A DNA stretch of 64,000 nucleotides from Propionispora sp. 2/2-37 (GCF_001298735.1 NZ_CYSP01000007.1:124001-188000), one strand, 5' to 3'. Positions 1 through 9,227 are shown, counted from the stretch's first letter. Program-made: numbers and translations. Notes: generated by a model not told the origin, from the sequence alone.

Positions 1-1077
1 TCCTTCCGAGACAATGGTATCAACAATGCCACGGACATCACTGTTACCTAGTTTTGTTTTGGTTTGCCCTTCAAATTGCGGTTCCTGTATTTTAACACTG
101 ATTACCGCAGTTAAACCTTCCCGAATATCCTCACCGCTCAAATTTTCGTCATTTTCTTTAAGCATATTCAATTTACGGGCAAAATCATTAATTGAGCGGG
201 TCAGGGCAATCTTAAAGCCGCTTAAATGCGTTCCACCCTCCTGGGTATTGATATTATTGACAAAACTAAAGATATTCTCAACATAGCTGTCATTATACTG
301 CAAGGCAATTTCCGCTATGGTAGTCTCCTTATTGCCTTTAAGATAGATAGGCTTGGTATGCAGTACATCCTTACTCTTATTTAAATGCTCAACAAACGAA
401 ATAATACCGCCTTCATAATGAAACATTTCAGAAACGCCGGTTCGTTCGTCAGATAACGTGATATTTAATCCCTTGTTTAAAAAAGCCAATTCCCGTAAAC
501 GCTGTTTCAGCGTATCAAAGTGATAAACCGTTTCTTCAAATATTTCCGCATCGGGTTTAAAGGTGACCTTGGTACCGGTTTCTTCTGTTTCTCCCAAAAC
601 CTGTAAAGGCTGCACGGTATTGCCGCGTTCGAAGCAGATTCTGTGTATCTTGCCACTGCGTTTTACTTCCACTTCCATCCGTGTACTCAGTGCATTTACT
701 ACCGAAACGCCAACCCCGTGTAGTCCGCCGGATACCTTATAACCTTCGCCGCCGAATTTGCCGCCGGCGTGAAGAACAGTTAAAACAACCTCTACCGCCG
801 GTTTCCCTACATCGTGCATATCCACCGGAATACCGCGGCCGTTATCAATAACCGTAATACTGTTATCCTGATGAATTGTAACATCGACTTTTGTACAATA
901 ACCGGCTAAGGCTTCATCAATACTATTATCAACCACTTCATAAACCAAATGGTGAAGTCCACGCGCCGAAGTACTGCCAATATACATCCCCGGACGCTTA
1001 CGCACCGCCTCCAAACCTTCTAACACCTGTATTTGATGTGCACCATAATTTCCACTTACCGTAATATCTTCATTCAA
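1..1077 (-). CDS. gyrB: DNA gyrase subunit B (partial, N-terminal part)
   Basis: ATPase subunit of DNA gyrase, which introduces negative supercoils. The minus strand reads open for 359 codons and runs off the left edge, so only the N-terminal part is here. The GHKL ATPase motifs are visible: the Asn-containing stretch [13 protein letters not shown], then DNGRGIPVD and [15 protein letters not shown]. The transducer domain begins near [12 protein letters not shown] see no ATG start. A TTG at 1077-1075 followed by Asn-Glu-Asp, with a GGGGG ribosome-binding stretch about nine bases upstream, fits the usual GyrB N-terminus. It is the last gene of the minus-strand dnaA-dnaN-yaaA-recF-DUF721-remB-gyrB run visible here, the classical position next to the origin. 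Confidence 0.96.
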   Translation of the reverse strand, partial: MNEDITVSGNYGAHQIQVLEGLEAVRKRPGMYIGSTSARGLHHLVYEVVDNSIDEALAGYCTKVDVTIHQDNSITVIDNGRGIPVDMHDVGKPAVEVVLTVLHAGGKFGGEGYKVSGGLHGVGVSVVNALSTRMEVEVKRSGKIHRICFERGNTVQPLQVLGETEETGTKVTFKPDAEIFEETVYHFDTLKQRLRELAFLNKGLNITLSDERTGVSEMFHYEGGIISFVEHLNKSKDVLHTKPIYLKGNKETTIAEIALQYNDSYVENIFSFVNNINTQEGGTHLSGFKIALTRSINDFARKLNMLKENDENLSGEDIREGLTAVISVKIQEPQFEGQTKTKLGNSDVRGIVDTIVSEG

Positions 1078-1131
1078 GCTATAGAACCCCCTATCATCGA
1101 ATTCCACCCTATAAACCGCCCAATGATCGGT

Positions 1132-1392
1132 TTATAATTCTTCCTCATCCTCTTCCGGTATATGACCGGCCCGTTTTTTTAACGTCAATGAAGAAATAGC
1201 TGATAAATATACAACTTTATCGGTTAAAACAAAACTCTTGGGATTATTATCCGAAATATCAATGATCATTTGCTCATCCTTCATTGTTTTTAAAAACTCA
1301 TTATTAACATTCGATTTTCCGGACCGCAGATCATTAATGGCAATCACATTTTTTAACGGAATAACGGTATCAGCCCCTAGATGCAAAAACAT
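1132..1392 (-). CDS. remB: RemB/YaaB-like DUF370 protein
   Basis: An 86-residue protein of the DUF370 family (YaaB/RemB). In Bacillus this protein lies between recF and gyrB, and its paralogue RemA is a DNA-binding activator of matrix genes. The N-terminus MFLHLGADTVIPLKNVIAI is typical of the family, and an acidic tail (EEDEEEL) ends the protein. The start overlaps the last 23 bases of the DUF721 gene, and its ribosome-binding site AGGAGG lies inside that gene, so the two are translated from one transcript. A role in gene regulation is known for the family; what it does here is inference. Confidence 0.85.
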   Translation of the reverse strand: MFLHLGADTVIPLKNVIAINDLRSGKSNVNNEFLKTMKDEQMIIDISDNNPKSFVLTDKVVYLSAISSLTLKKRAGHIPEEDEEEL

Positions 1393-2236
1393 ACGGTTTC
1401 CTCCTGATTTTTTGCAAAGTGAGATTCACAGTCTCTGCTGTGAGTTCTTCCGGTTTCTTAGCATGTATTAACATGGCCAGTGTCGTAGTCTGTACGGCAT
1501 CGGCTTGTCCACTCTGAATCGCATAATCCATGGCCAGGCGGGAGATAAGCTCATTTTTCGCCCGGTCAAATTCAAACCTGGTGCAATCAATATATTTTTT
1601 TAGTTCATCATAAGTAAACCAGGGAGCTTCCAGCAGCATCCTTCTAATGTCTTTTACTGTTTCTTGCCGCAGGATTCGCCTGCAAACAGCACAATAAGTC
1701 TCATCGGGAGGGCAAAGTGTACCACACTCTGCGCAGGAATGCCAGTGAGCCATCTTTTTTAATTTTTGAAAAGCCAGTGATTTTTTAGTGAATACCGCCA
1801 GTCTTTTTTGTAAAGCCGGGTCGGTAACATTACCGGTAACAGCATCTATCATGGTCAGCTCTGTTGCATCCAAACGCACGGCAGCTAATTTTTGTTTCAT
1901 CGGGACGACTACATCCGCCTCTTTTTCATTCTTACAATATTTCAAATATCCTGCCTGAAAACGGATATCCTTGACAATTTTTTCGCCGACAAACTGATTA
2001 ATTTTATAAATAATGCTTTCTTTCAGCATAAACAAATGATGACTCCATACCGAGCTGCTTACGGAAATAAACAGCACGCCGCCTTCCATTCTGACCGGGC
2101 AGGCATGTGTAGCAATATCTTCACCGACGATTTCCGGCCACCGGTCGATGGCCAGTTCGGCACGGTAACGTTTGGTCAAGCCCATTTTTTTTAGTGTCTG
2201 CTCCAACACTTCAGCTATGCATTGCAACTCTATCAC
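1370..2236 (-). CDS. DUF721 (DciA-like) protein with C-terminal zinc ribbon
   Basis: A 288-residue protein. Residues about 5-100 resemble the DUF721 domain, related to DciA, the ancestral loader or partner of replicative helicase DnaB in many bacteria. The tract DRWPEIVGEDIATHACPV is characteristic. It is longer than common DciA proteins. After a linker there is a Cys-rich knuckle at about residues 168-185 (CAEC, C, CAVC spacing), probably a zinc ribbon, followed by a helical C-terminus of about 100 residues. The gene overlaps recF by four bases (ATGA) and remB by 23. Bacillus has no gene at this place. A replication role is inference from the domain and from its position beside dnaA, dnaN and recF. 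Confidence 0.75.
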   Translation of the reverse strand: MIELQCIAEVLEQTLKKMGLTKRYRAELAIDRWPEIVGEDIATHACPVRMEGGVLFISVSSSVWSHHLFMLKESIIYKINQFVGEKIVKDIRFQAGYLKYCKNEKEADVVVPMKQKLAAVRLDATELTMIDAVTGNVTDPALQKRLAVFTKKSLAFQKLKKMAHWHSCAECGTLCPPDETYCAVCRRILRQETVKDIRRMLLEAPWFTYDELKKYIDCTRFEFDRAKNELISRLAMDYAIQSGQADAVQTTTLAMLIHAKKPEELTAETVNLTLQKIRRKPYVFASRG

Positions 2237-3357
2237 TCCATGACAGTCCCCTGATTCACATAATAATATCGGCCCATCTTTTTTTCCGGAAAATAACTTT
2301 GATCGGTAGCCGTAATAAAAGTCTGAATTTTATCTTTAATAAAAGAGAGCAATTGCTCTCTTCTTACCATATCCAGCTCACTCATCACATCATCCAGCAA
2401 TAATACCGGATATTCGCCGGTTTCTGACTTTATAAATTCCAGTTCGGCTAACTTTAATGCCAAAACTCCGGTTCGTTGCTGCCCCTGTGAACCAAAATTT
2501 CTAAGATTAATACCGTTATTGACCGTTAACACCAAATCATCACGATGCGGCCCTATACCGGTACTTCCGCGCTGAACATCGGTGAATCTTAATTTCACCA
2601 GCATCTGCCGGTACCATTCGGTTAACTCACTATCGGCAATTGGCTCATTATTTTCGGTACCGGACAGCGCATATTGCAATGTTAGGTTTTCCCTGCTGGC
2701 TGTAATTTTACGATGCATCAAATTCGCCAGCATGGCCAGCTTTTTTACAGCCTCCCGTCTTTTCATCACAATCCTGGCTGCGGCTTGGACCAACTGCTCG
2801 TCCCATGGTTCCAGCAAATCCATATGCAAGCGGTTTTCCCTAATTTTTTTTAACAGATTATTCCGCTGGGACACAAGCCGGTTATATTTCATTAACTGGC
2901 TATAATAAGCAGGACTGGCCTGAGAGATTTCCATATCAATAAACTGCCGGCGGGCCGCCGGCATTCCCTTTACTAGTAGTAAATCCTCCGGTGAAAATAG
3001 TACAACATTGAAGGCACCCATCAGTTCACGTGTTTTTATACTATAGCCATTGTAGATAATTTCCTTATGCTGACTTTGTTTGGCAGTCTGTTGAGAAAAA
3101 CGGAACAAAAGCTCGTTAGCCACATCCAAACGGAAAAAATAAAGCTGCACAGTTCCCTGCGGATATCGCCAACGGACCAGTTCCATATCGTTATGTGTAC
3201 GATAAGACCGTCCCATCGCACCAATATAAATCGCTTCTAAAATATTGGTTTTCCCCTGTGCGTTATGGCCGATGAAAATATTAACATTATGCGGAAAATC
3301 CAGCGACAACTCTGCATAATTTCGAAAATTATGCAGCACTAACCGATTAATTCTCAT
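2233..3357 (-). CDS. recF: RecF, recombination/replication repair ATPase
   Basis: SMC-like ABC ATPase that binds gapped DNA and, with RecO and RecR, helps load RecA at stalled forks. The 374-residue length is normal. The Walker A motif GHNAQGKTN is near residue 30, a signature-like GSQGQQR lies at about residue 305, and the Walker B VLLLDDVMSELD follows. The start is only ten bases below the yaaA stop, and the stop overlaps the DUF721 start, so it is translationally linked within the dnaN-recF operon. Confidence 0.97.
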   Translation of the reverse strand: MRINRLVLHNFRNYAELSLDFPHNVNIFIGHNAQGKTNILEAIYIGAMGRSYRTHNDMELVRWRYPQGTVQLYFFRLDVANELLFRFSQQTAKQSQHKEIIYNGYSIKTRELMGAFNVVLFSPEDLLLVKGMPAARRQFIDMEISQASPAYYSQLMKYNRLVSQRNNLLKKIRENRLHMDLLEPWDEQLVQAAARIVMKRREAVKKLAMLANLMHRKITASRENLTLQYALSGTENNEPIADSELTEWYRQMLVKLRFTDVQRGSTGIGPHRDDLVLTVNNGINLRNFGSQGQQRTGVLALKLAELEFIKSETGEYPVLLLDDVMSELDMVRREQLLSFIKDKIQTFITATDQSYFPEKKMGRYYYVNQGTVME

Positions 3358-3367
3358 GCTGTACCTT

Positions 3368-3583
3368 TCACTCGCTGATTACTTGCCATTGTCCCATACC
3401 CTTAACATGTACAACATCACCGGGGTATATTTTTTTTCTTCTTTCTTCAATTCTCTTACCATTTACCTCAATCATCGCATCAGCCAGCAGAAATTTTACC
3501 TGAGCGCCGCTTTCGACAATACCAGCCCACTTTAACAACTGGTCCAGCTGAATGGTAGCAGTATGAATAGCAATTTCCTCCAA
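3368..3583 (-). CDS. yaaA: S4-domain RNA-binding protein YaaA
   Basis: A 71-residue protein consisting of one S4 RNA-binding domain (core LDQLLKWAGIVESGAQVKFLL, then VNGKRIEERRKKIYPGDVV). Homologues stand between dnaN and recF in Bacillus and related genomes and are linked to ribosome assembly. The gene has short spacers on both sides (18 and 10 bases) and belongs to the dnaN-recF transcript. Confidence 0.9.
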   Translation of the reverse strand: MEEIAIHTATIQLDQLLKWAGIVESGAQVKFLLADAMIEVNGKRIEERRKKIYPGDVVHVKGMGQWQVISE

Positions 3584-3601
3584 TGTACATACCCCCGAAT
3601 A

Positions 3602-4711
3602 TCAGCTCGTTCTGACAGGTGTAATAACGTAAGTATACAAATCATCATCCACCGGTTTGATACAGGCCGGGCTTAATGGGGTGTTAAGTGAAAAAACCAG
3701 CTTATCACTATGAATATTTTTCAAAATATCAGTGACATACTTGGCATTAAAAGCAATTTCCAATTCATTGCCTTCAATTTCCGCTTCCACGGTTTCACAG
3801 GCCTTGCCAATATCAGGATTGTTTGAATTTATTATCACCATATTATTTTTAAAGCATAACCTGATGACATTATATTCTCCGTCTCTGGCCAACAAGGAAA
3901 CCCTCTCGACCGCATCCAGAAAATAATCGGTATTTAATTTGACAAGAGTTGCAAAATTTTCGGGAATTACCCGGTTATAATCAGGAAACTGTCCCTCAAT
4001 AAGCCTTGATTTTATGTAAACATTATCAAAAGAAAAGGACACCTGATTTTTTTGCCAGGAAACCCAAACATCCAAAGGATGCTCTGAAACCAACAGCCTG
4101 GCCAGTTCATTTAATATTTTAGCAGGAATAATCATTTTAAATTGATTGGAATTTTTTTCCAAAGTATCTTGTTTTAAAGCCAGACGATGTGTATTAGTCG
4201 CTACCATTTTAGCATTCATTTGATTAATTTCCAAGAGGGCGCCGGTAAAAATTGGCCTAGCCTCATCCGTGGCACAGGAGAAAACAGTTTTTTTGATTAG
4301 TTCTCTTAATACGTTGTCTTTAATAACAAAAGAACTTTCTCCCTGCAGTTTATTAAGGACAGGAAATTCTTCAGCCGGTAACAGCAGCAAATTAAACTGG
4401 GCGGAGTTGGATGTAATTTGAATCGTTTTTTCTGCCTGCTGGGAAATGATTTGTATGGTATCCCCCGGCAATTTTCTGACCAGTTCCTGAAAATAACGGC
4501 CGGAAAGTACTATAGTACCCGGCTCTTCAATATCAGCGTCCACAGTGCAGCTGATACCTATTTCATAATCAGTGGCTTGTAATTCCAGTTTTCCATCTGC
4601 AGCGGACAGGTATATGCCAGTTAGTATCGGTAGTGTTGTTTTACTTGCTACGGCCTTTTGGACGGTTTGTACAGCATGAGTTAATAATTCTTTGGAGCAG
4701 GATATTTTCAT
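3602..4711 (-). CDS. dnaN: DNA polymerase III sliding clamp (beta subunit)
   Basis: Ring-shaped processivity clamp for DNA polymerase III. The 369-residue length is standard, with three topologically similar domains of about 120 residues. The first domain has the typical start MKISCSKELLTHAVQTVQKA and the second has the ATDEARPIFTGALLE stretch. The C-terminal peptide is YVITPVRTS. A good ribosome-binding site (AGGAGG) stands eight bases before the ATG. The gene is downstream of dnaA, separated by a 258-base origin element. Confidence 0.97.
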   Translation of the reverse strand: MKISCSKELLTHAVQTVQKAVASKTTLPILTGIYLSAADGKLELQATDYEIGISCTVDADIEEPGTIVLSGRYFQELVRKLPGDTIQIISQQAEKTIQITSNSAQFNLLLLPAEEFPVLNKLQGESSFVIKDNVLRELIKKTVFSCATDEARPIFTGALLEINQMNAKMVATNTHRLALKQDTLEKNSNQFKMIIPAKILNELARLLVSEHPLDVWVSWQKNQVSFSFDNVYIKSRLIEGQFPDYNRVIPENFATLVKLNTDYFLDAVERVSLLARDGEYNVIRLCFKNNMVIINSNNPDIGKACETVEAEIEGNELEIAFNAKYVTDILKNIHSDKLVFSLNTPLSPACIKPVDDDLYTYVITPVRTS

Positions 4712-4740
4712 TTCATTACCTCCTGTTGGTATATTATTAC

Positions 4741-4879
4741 TAAAAGATACATAATATATAAAAATTAGTCGTAATAGTAGTAGGCGCTGTCGATATGTTG
4801 ATAAGTGTAAAATGGTGTTGTCGAATTAACAAGGGAGATGTTAATAACTTGTCGATAAGCTAAACAGCACTTATACACA
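4741..4879. other. oriC unwinding element between dnaA and dnaN
   Basis: Read from dnaA toward dnaN (minus strand), the segment contains in order: DnaA boxes TGTGTATAA (4879-4871), TTATCGACA (4858-4850), TTATTAACA (4847-4839) and TTATCAACA (4804-4796); a short GC cluster (4787-4783); a trinucleotide run CTACTACTATTA (4783-4772); and a very AT-rich stretch (4770-4741). This is the order of the basal unwinding system described in Bacillus subtilis: DnaA box, GC-rich, DnaA-trios, duplex-unwinding element. The call rests on the sequence pattern plus the gene context; opening has not been shown here. Confidence 0.75.
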
Positions 4880-4935
4880 AATTCACAGGATTTTGCTGTG
4901 TAAAACATATTAACAATTCATCAACAAACATATAA

Positions 4936-4952
4936 CCTTGTTATAAACAAGG
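4936..4952. repeat. Short palindrome just after dnaA
   Basis: A 7-base inverted repeat CCTTGTT-ATA-AACAAGG lies 18 bases beyond the dnaA stop codon, followed by a related GGTTAATAACAAGG copy. It is AT-rich and has no T-run, so it is a weak terminator candidate at best. It may instead be a site in the origin region. Confidence 0.4.
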
Positions 4953-4969
4953 TTAATAACAAGGAAAAA

Positions 4970-6517
4970 TTATACACTTTCAATTCGTTTAATCAGTTCT
5001 TTTAAGGTATTACTCAACTTTACATCCTCGTTGCGTTCGCGCGTGATCTTATCATGGGCATGAATAACCGTTGTATGGTCCCGTCCGCCGAACATTTCCC
5101 CAATGCGCGGCAGAGACGTATCGGTTAATTCACGGCAGAGGTACATAGCGATTTGCCGTGGATAAGCCACATTACGGGTGCGCTTTTTAGCAAGAAGCTC
5201 TTCAATTTTTATTTTGAAATAGGAAGCAACTATTTCCTGTATCAGTTCCATGGTAATTTGTTTGGGACGGCCGTTAGGGAAAAGATCTTTTAGAGCTTCG
5301 GTAGCCAGATTGATATCAATACTTTGATTAGTCAGGGAGGCATAAGCCATAACCCGGATTAAGGCTCCTTCCAGCTCGCGGATGTTATTGTCAATGCGGC
5401 TGGCAATATAAACCATAACATCATTAGGAATATTGAGATTTTCAATCATGGCTTTTTTACGTAAAATGGCAATCCGGGTTTCCAGGTCAGGCGGCTGAAT
5501 GTCGGTGATGAGCCCCCATTCAAAGCGTGAGCGCAAGCGGTCTTCCAAGGTCTGTATTTCGCGTGGCGGCCGGTCGCTGGAAATAATAATTTGTTTATTG
5601 GCTTCATGCAGCGTATTAAAAGTATGGAAAAATTCTTCCTGAGTATGTTCTTTTTTAGATAAAAATTGGATATCGTCAACCAGTAAAACGTCAATATTGC
5701 GATATTTTTGCCGGAAACTTTCCGGTTTGCCGTCACGAATGGAGTTAATCAGCTCGTTGGTAAACTTTTCACTGGATATATAGACAACTTTAATTCCGGG
5801 GTAATTTTGTAATATCCGGTGGCCGATGGCATGCATCAGATGGGTTTTGCCAAGACCTACGCCGCCATAAATAAAAAAAGGATTATAAACCTGGGCCGGA
5901 GCTTCGGCAACGGCTAAGGACGCCGCATGAGCAAAGCGGTTGGAATTGCCGATTACAAATGTTTCAAATATGTATTTGGGATTTAATATAACCAAAGAAT
6001 CATCAGTTCCGGCAGGAGAAATTTTAGTTTGCGGCGGGGGATTAAAGGTTTCCAGCGGCAGAGTTTCCTGCAATTGCGTAGTCTGAGTGGCTGCTATTTC
6101 CGGAACGTACGATTTGGTTTCATCAAGCACCGGTTTTTCGGCCTCAAGGGTAGCCGTAGCTGCCGGATGGTGTCGGATGACCTGGGAGTTGGGAACGGAG
6201 AAATTGGCCGGGAAATTTTTAATTTCGGCGGCGGCAGGCGCATTTTCCAAGTGATCGTCATCGACATTTAAATTAGTGATTTTTATAGACAATTGTCGGC
6301 CAAAAATTTGCTGGACGGCAGTTTCGATTTGCGGCATATATTTTGTTTCCAGCCATTCTTTCATAATTTGCCGGGGAGTCCCTATTTCCAGTACATTTCC
6401 GGTAAGTGATAAGGCTACGGCACCTTTAATCCAAGTATCAAAGAGCGGTTTTATGATTTCGGTTTCTAATTTTTTTAATACTTGTTCCCACAGCACTGTC
6501 AATTGCGAAGTATCCAT
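4970..6517 (-). CDS. dnaA: Chromosomal replication initiator DnaA
   Basis: AAA+ initiator that binds DnaA boxes and opens the origin. It has 515 residues, longer than the 446 of B. subtilis because the linker (domain II, about residues 85-175, rich in Ala, Pro and Thr) is extended. Domain I is residues 1-80. Walker [10 protein letters not shown] is at about 218-226, Walker [10 protein letters not shown] at about 277-285, and the domain IV DNA-binding signature [15 protein letters not shown] is near the C-terminus. The ATG is preceded by GAAAGGAATG. It reads away from the box cluster at 6551-6895 and toward dnaN. Confidence 0.98.
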   Translation of the reverse strand: MDTSQLTVLWEQVLKKLETEIIKPLFDTWIKGAVALSLTGNVLEIGTPRQIMKEWLETKYMPQIETAVQQIFGRQLSIKITNLNVDDDHLENAPAAAEIKNFPANFSVPNSQVIRHHPAATATLEAEKPVLDETKSYVPEIAATQTTQLQETLPLETFNPPPQTKISPAGTDDSLVILNPKYIFETFVIGNSNRFAHAASLAVAEAPAQVYNPFFIYGGVGLGKTHLMHAIGHRILQNYPGIKVVYISSEKFTNELINSIRDGKPESFRQKYRNIDVLLVDDIQFLSKKEHTQEEFFHTFNTLHEANKQIIISSDRPPREIQTLEDRLRSRFEWGLITDIQPPDLETRIAILRKKAMIENLNIPNDVMVYIASRIDNNIRELEGALIRVMAYASLTNQSIDINLATEALKDLFPNGRPKQITMELIQEIVASYFKIKIEELLAKKRTRNVAYPRQIAMYLCRELTDTSLPRIGEMFGGRDHTTVIHAHDKITRERNEDVKLSNTLKELIKRIESV

Positions 6518-6550
6518 ATAGTCATTCCTTTCATGATGAATAGCCTTAAT

Positions 6551-6895
6551 TTATTAACATATCCAGACGTCATTTAAAAAGTTATCCACAATCTTATTAA
6601 CACCTGTGAATAAAAATAGCCATATTAAGTAAATTTAAAGAAAAAAAAATACAACAGCAGCTATAAATGAATAGCTTACGGCCTTGTATTATAAAGAGTT
6701 CACATAAATCACCGGTATTGTGGATAAAATTGTGTATAATGCCTTAATTATGTGTATAACCCTGCGGTATATGTATATAATTTATAATATAAAACAAAAT
6801 TCATATCGCCTTGCTATATAATATATTAACAAATGGGTGTGGAGTTATCAACATATTTTTGTGGTTAGTGACAAGCTTTGGTGTATTTATCCACA
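6551..6895. other. oriC DnaA-box cluster upstream of dnaA
   Basis: The dnaA-rpmH divergent gap (6518-7058) is AT-rich and holds three perfect DnaA boxes: TTATCCACA at 6582-6590 (+), its complement at 6719-6727 (-) and another copy at 6887-6895 (+). One-mismatch boxes lie at 6605-6613, 6731-6739, 6751-6759 and 6845-6853, and weaker ones (TTATTAACA) at 6551-6559 and 6594-6602. A run of nearly pure A/T spans about 6765-6835. By analogy with Bacillus this is the upstream half of a two-part origin and also the likely autoregulatory region of dnaA. Confidence 0.88.
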
Positions 6896-6958
6896 ATCAT
6901 AAGTTTCCCGACAAAAAAATCCATTAAGATATTATCCTTAATTGTCAAAGTAATTTTC

Positions 6959-6987
6959 TTGACACTAGAGGGTTACTGGTCTATAAT
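6959..6987 (+). promoter_or_regulatory. Sigma-A promoter of rpmH
   Basis: A -35 box TTGACA at 6959-6964 and a -10 box TATAAT at 6982-6987, both perfect, with a 17-base spacer. The predicted start is near 6994, about 65 bases before rpmH. Confidence 0.85.
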
Positions 6988-7058
6988 TTTTTATAGTTAA
7001 AATGATTATTTTAGCATGGAATATTCCTGTGCATTTAGGCAAGGAGGTGTAATCATAG

Positions 7059-7193
7059 ATGAAACGGACTTATCAGCCGAATACGTTATGGAAGAAGAGA
7101 ACTCATGGTTTTCGCGAACGTATGAGCACTAAGGGTGGGCGTATGGTTTTAAAAAGAAGACGTGCTAGAGGTAGAAAGAAATTATCCGCATAG
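7059..7193 (+). CDS. rpmH: Ribosomal protein bL34
   Basis: A 44-residue, very basic large-subunit protein beginning [18 protein letters not shown] and ending in an [12 protein letters not shown] tail, which is diagnostic of bL34. A strong ribosome-binding site AAGGAGG is at 7041-7047. It is the first gene of the rightward operon rpmH-rnpA-yidD-yidC-jag, under the consensus promoter at 6959. Confidence 0.97.
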   Translation: MKRTYQPNTLWKKRTHGFRERMSTKGGRMVLKRRRARGRKKLSA

Positions 7194-7241
7194 TAGGCCG
7201 CCGGTGCGTGGCCTATTTTTTCCATGTGACAGGATGGTTTA

Positions 7242-7589
7242 ATGTACAAGTTAAACAAGGGCAGTATCGTTAAAAAAAATAAGCATTTTCAGGCGATATA
7301 TCAATCAGGCATTTCCTATGCCAATAAAATGCTGGTGCTTTATATTTTGCCCAATCATGAAAATGGCCGGCAGGTGGGGTTTGCGGCAGGAAAACGGCTG
7401 GGTTGTGCGGTAATCCGTAATCGGGCTAAACGTCTTCTGCGGGAAGTATATCGCCTGAATCAGAACCGCCTTGCCGACAATATGAGTTTCCTTCTTGTTG
7501 CCCGCAAGCCGCTTGTCGATGCGGATAGGGAAGAAGTGACCAAAGCTTTTTTGGATTTATCCCGGAGAGCGAAAATTTTAATTAAGTAG
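7242..7589 (+). CDS. rnpA: Ribonuclease P protein component
   Basis: Protein cofactor of RNase P, which trims the 5' leader of tRNA precursors. The 115-residue protein carries the family's RNR signature in [16 protein letters not shown] (about residues 55-70) and the N-terminal start typical of the family. It lies between rpmH and yidD, as in nearly all bacteria. Confidence 0.96.
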   Translation: MYKLNKGSIVKKNKHFQAIYQSGISYANKMLVLYILPNHENGRQVGFAAGKRLGCAVIRNRAKRLLREVYRLNQNRLADNMSFLLVARKPLVDADREEVTKAFLDLSRRAKILIK

Positions 7590-7591
7590 GT

Positions 7592-7807
7592 ATGACGCTG
7601 ATGAAAGCTGTATTGCTGTTTTTGATACGATTTTATCAAAACTACATATCACCATGGAAGCCGCCTACTTGTCGGTTTATACCTACCTGCTCCGAATATG
7701 CGATTATGGCTATTGAAAAATACGGGGTTTTACGCGGTGTATTATGGGCTGCACGGCGTATTTTGCGTTGTCATCCCTGGCATAAGGGCGGTTATGATCC
7801 CGTTTAA
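7592..7807 (+). CDS. yidD: Membrane protein insertion efficiency factor YidD
   Basis: A 71-residue YidD-family protein, an amphipathic membrane-associated factor that aids YidC-dependent insertion. The conserved core [25 protein letters not shown] and the tail [13 protein letters not shown] are present, split here only by a few residues. Only two bases separate it from rnpA. A second ATG at 7601 is an alternative start. Confidence 0.94.
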   Translation: MTLMKAVLLFLIRFYQNYISPWKPPTCRFIPTCSEYAIMAIEKYGVLRGVLWAARRILRCHPWHKGGYDPV

Positions 7808-7872
7808 TATATTTAGGTAAGAATGGCTCACAATGATTTCCTGTAAAGTGATTGAGCGTTAGGAGTGAGAAT

Positions 7873-8547
7873 TTGTTTGATACGATCGTTGTTTTTCCTT
7901 TGCAAAGCCTGTTGACCTTTTTTTATAATGTGACTGTAACGTTAGGAATTCCTAATTACGGGACGGCTATTATTTTGTTAACAATCGCGATTAAATTAGT
8001 ATTATATCCACTGACTGTAAAGCAGATTTCTTCCATGAAAGCCATGCAGGAACTGCAGCCGAAGATCAAGGAATTGCAGGAAAAATATAAATCTAATCCC
8101 GAAAAAATGAATAAGGAGCTGGCAGCTATCTACAAACAGTCCGGTGTGAATCCTTTAGCCGGATGTTTGCCGATGATTATTCAGATGCCTTTTCTTATTG
8201 GTATATTTTATGCAATCCGTGATTTTCACTATGTTGATTATCCGGGATTTTTATGGATGTCGAATTTGGCCCAAAACAGCAGTGTAGTAGATCCGTACTA
8301 TATTGTTCCGATTTTGTCGGCCGCTACCACGTATTTGCAGCAGAAGCAGACTATGGCATCTTCGGATCCGAAAATGAATCAGCAAAATCAGATTATGCTG
8401 ATTTTTATGCCGTTGTTTATCGGTTATATTACGTTAACATTTCCAGCCGGTTTGGGAGTTTACTGGGTGGTTAGCAATTTAATACAGATTGTTCAGCAGT
8501 GGTGGATGTATCGTAAGCCGGCTGTTATTCAGGGGGAGGCACAATAA
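7873..8547 (+). CDS. yidC: Membrane protein insertase YidC/SpoIIIJ
   Basis: Oxa1/YidC-family insertase that places proteins in the cytoplasmic membrane. The protein has 224 residues from the chosen TTG at 7873, which has AGGAGTGAG just upstream; a TTG at 7852 would add seven residues. Five hydrophobic segments and the Oxa1 core (KAMQELQPKIKELQEKY, then NPLAGCLPMIIQMPFLIGIF) are present. It lacks the long periplasmic domain of Gram-negative YidC and has no lipobox, so it is the short Firmicute form. Followed immediately by jag, the usual pairing. Confidence 0.93.
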   Translation: MFDTIVVFPLQSLLTFFYNVTVTLGIPNYGTAIILLTIAIKLVLYPLTVKQISSMKAMQELQPKIKELQEKYKSNPEKMNKELAAIYKQSGVNPLAGCLPMIIQMPFLIGIFYAIRDFHYVDYPGFLWMSNLAQNSSVVDPYYIVPILSAATTYLQQKQTMASSDPKMNQQNQIMLIFMPLFIGYITLTFPAGLGVYWVVSNLIQIVQQWWMYRKPAVIQGEAQ

Positions 8548-8551
8548 TACC

Positions 8552-9175
8552 ATGACTTCTTTGGAGAAAACTGGGAAAACTGTTGAGGAAGCATTAGAAT
8601 CAGCGCTTTCTGAGCTTGGCGTGGGCCGCGACCGTGTCGATTTTGAAATTTTGGATAATCCAAGCAAGGGTTTATTCGGGTTTCTCGGCAGTAAGCCTGC
8701 ACGGGTGTTGGTTACGGTTAAAAAGGTGGATCCTTTGGAAGTGGCAAGAGAGTTTTTGCAAAATATTGTTGACTCCATGGAGTTGCAGGTAGTTATTGAA
8801 AAGCTGACAAGTGAAGAACATACTGTTTTTAATTTACGGGGCAATGATTTAGGAATTTTAATTGGCAAGCATGGACAAACTCTGGATGCATTGCAGTATC
8901 TAACTAATTTAGCGGCTAACAGGGATGCGGAAGATAAAGTCCGTATTATTCTGGATGTGGAGGATTACCGCAAACGCCGTACGGAGACCTTATCCCGTCT
9001 GGCTTTACGGTTAGCCGATAAAGTAAAAAGGCGCGGGGAAAAGGTATCCCTGGAACCGATGAGTCCGCATGAACGCAAAATTATTCATGTCGCGTTGCAA
9101 AATGATAACCGGATCATTACATATAGTGAAGGGGATGAACCTTTCCGCAAGGTGGTTATTGCATTAAAACGATAG
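8552..9175 (+). CDS. khpB: Jag/KhpB RNA-binding protein
   Basis: A 207-residue protein with the three Jag domains in order: Jag-N (about 1-55, containing GLFGFLGSKPARV), a KH domain with the GxxG loop in LIGKHGQTLDALQYL (about 108-122), and a C-terminal R3H domain (PMSPHERKIIHVAL). It binds small and messenger RNA with KhpA in other Firmicutes and affects cell-wall growth. The ATG at 8552 follows GGGGGAGG, four bases after the yidC stop. It ends the rpmH operon before a terminator. Confidence 0.93.
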   Translation: MTSLEKTGKTVEEALESALSELGVGRDRVDFEILDNPSKGLFGFLGSKPARVLVTVKKVDPLEVAREFLQNIVDSMELQVVIEKLTSEEHTVFNLRGNDLGILIGKHGQTLDALQYLTNLAANRDAEDKVRIILDVEDYRKRRTETLSRLALRLADKVKRRGEKVSLEPMSPHERKIIHVALQNDNRIITYSEGDEPFRKVVIALKR

Positions 9176-9196
9176 AATGAGAGAATGGTATGTAAC

Positions 9197-9227
9197 AACC
9201 CAGTAATAATTTTATTACTGGGTTTTC
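9197..9227 (+). terminator. Rho-independent terminator after jag
   Basis: A 13-base perfect inverted repeat (AACCCAGTAATAA and its complement) at 9197-9209/9212-9224, followed by TTTTC. It closes the rpmH-to-jag operon. Confidence 0.85.

Noticed and set aside
5446-5736. 96-codon frame on the minus strand inside dnaA
   Set aside because: Out-of-frame shadow of dnaA with no separate start signals; the same holds for the many other antisense and overlapping frames across the window, such as 14592-14930 and 56464-57006.
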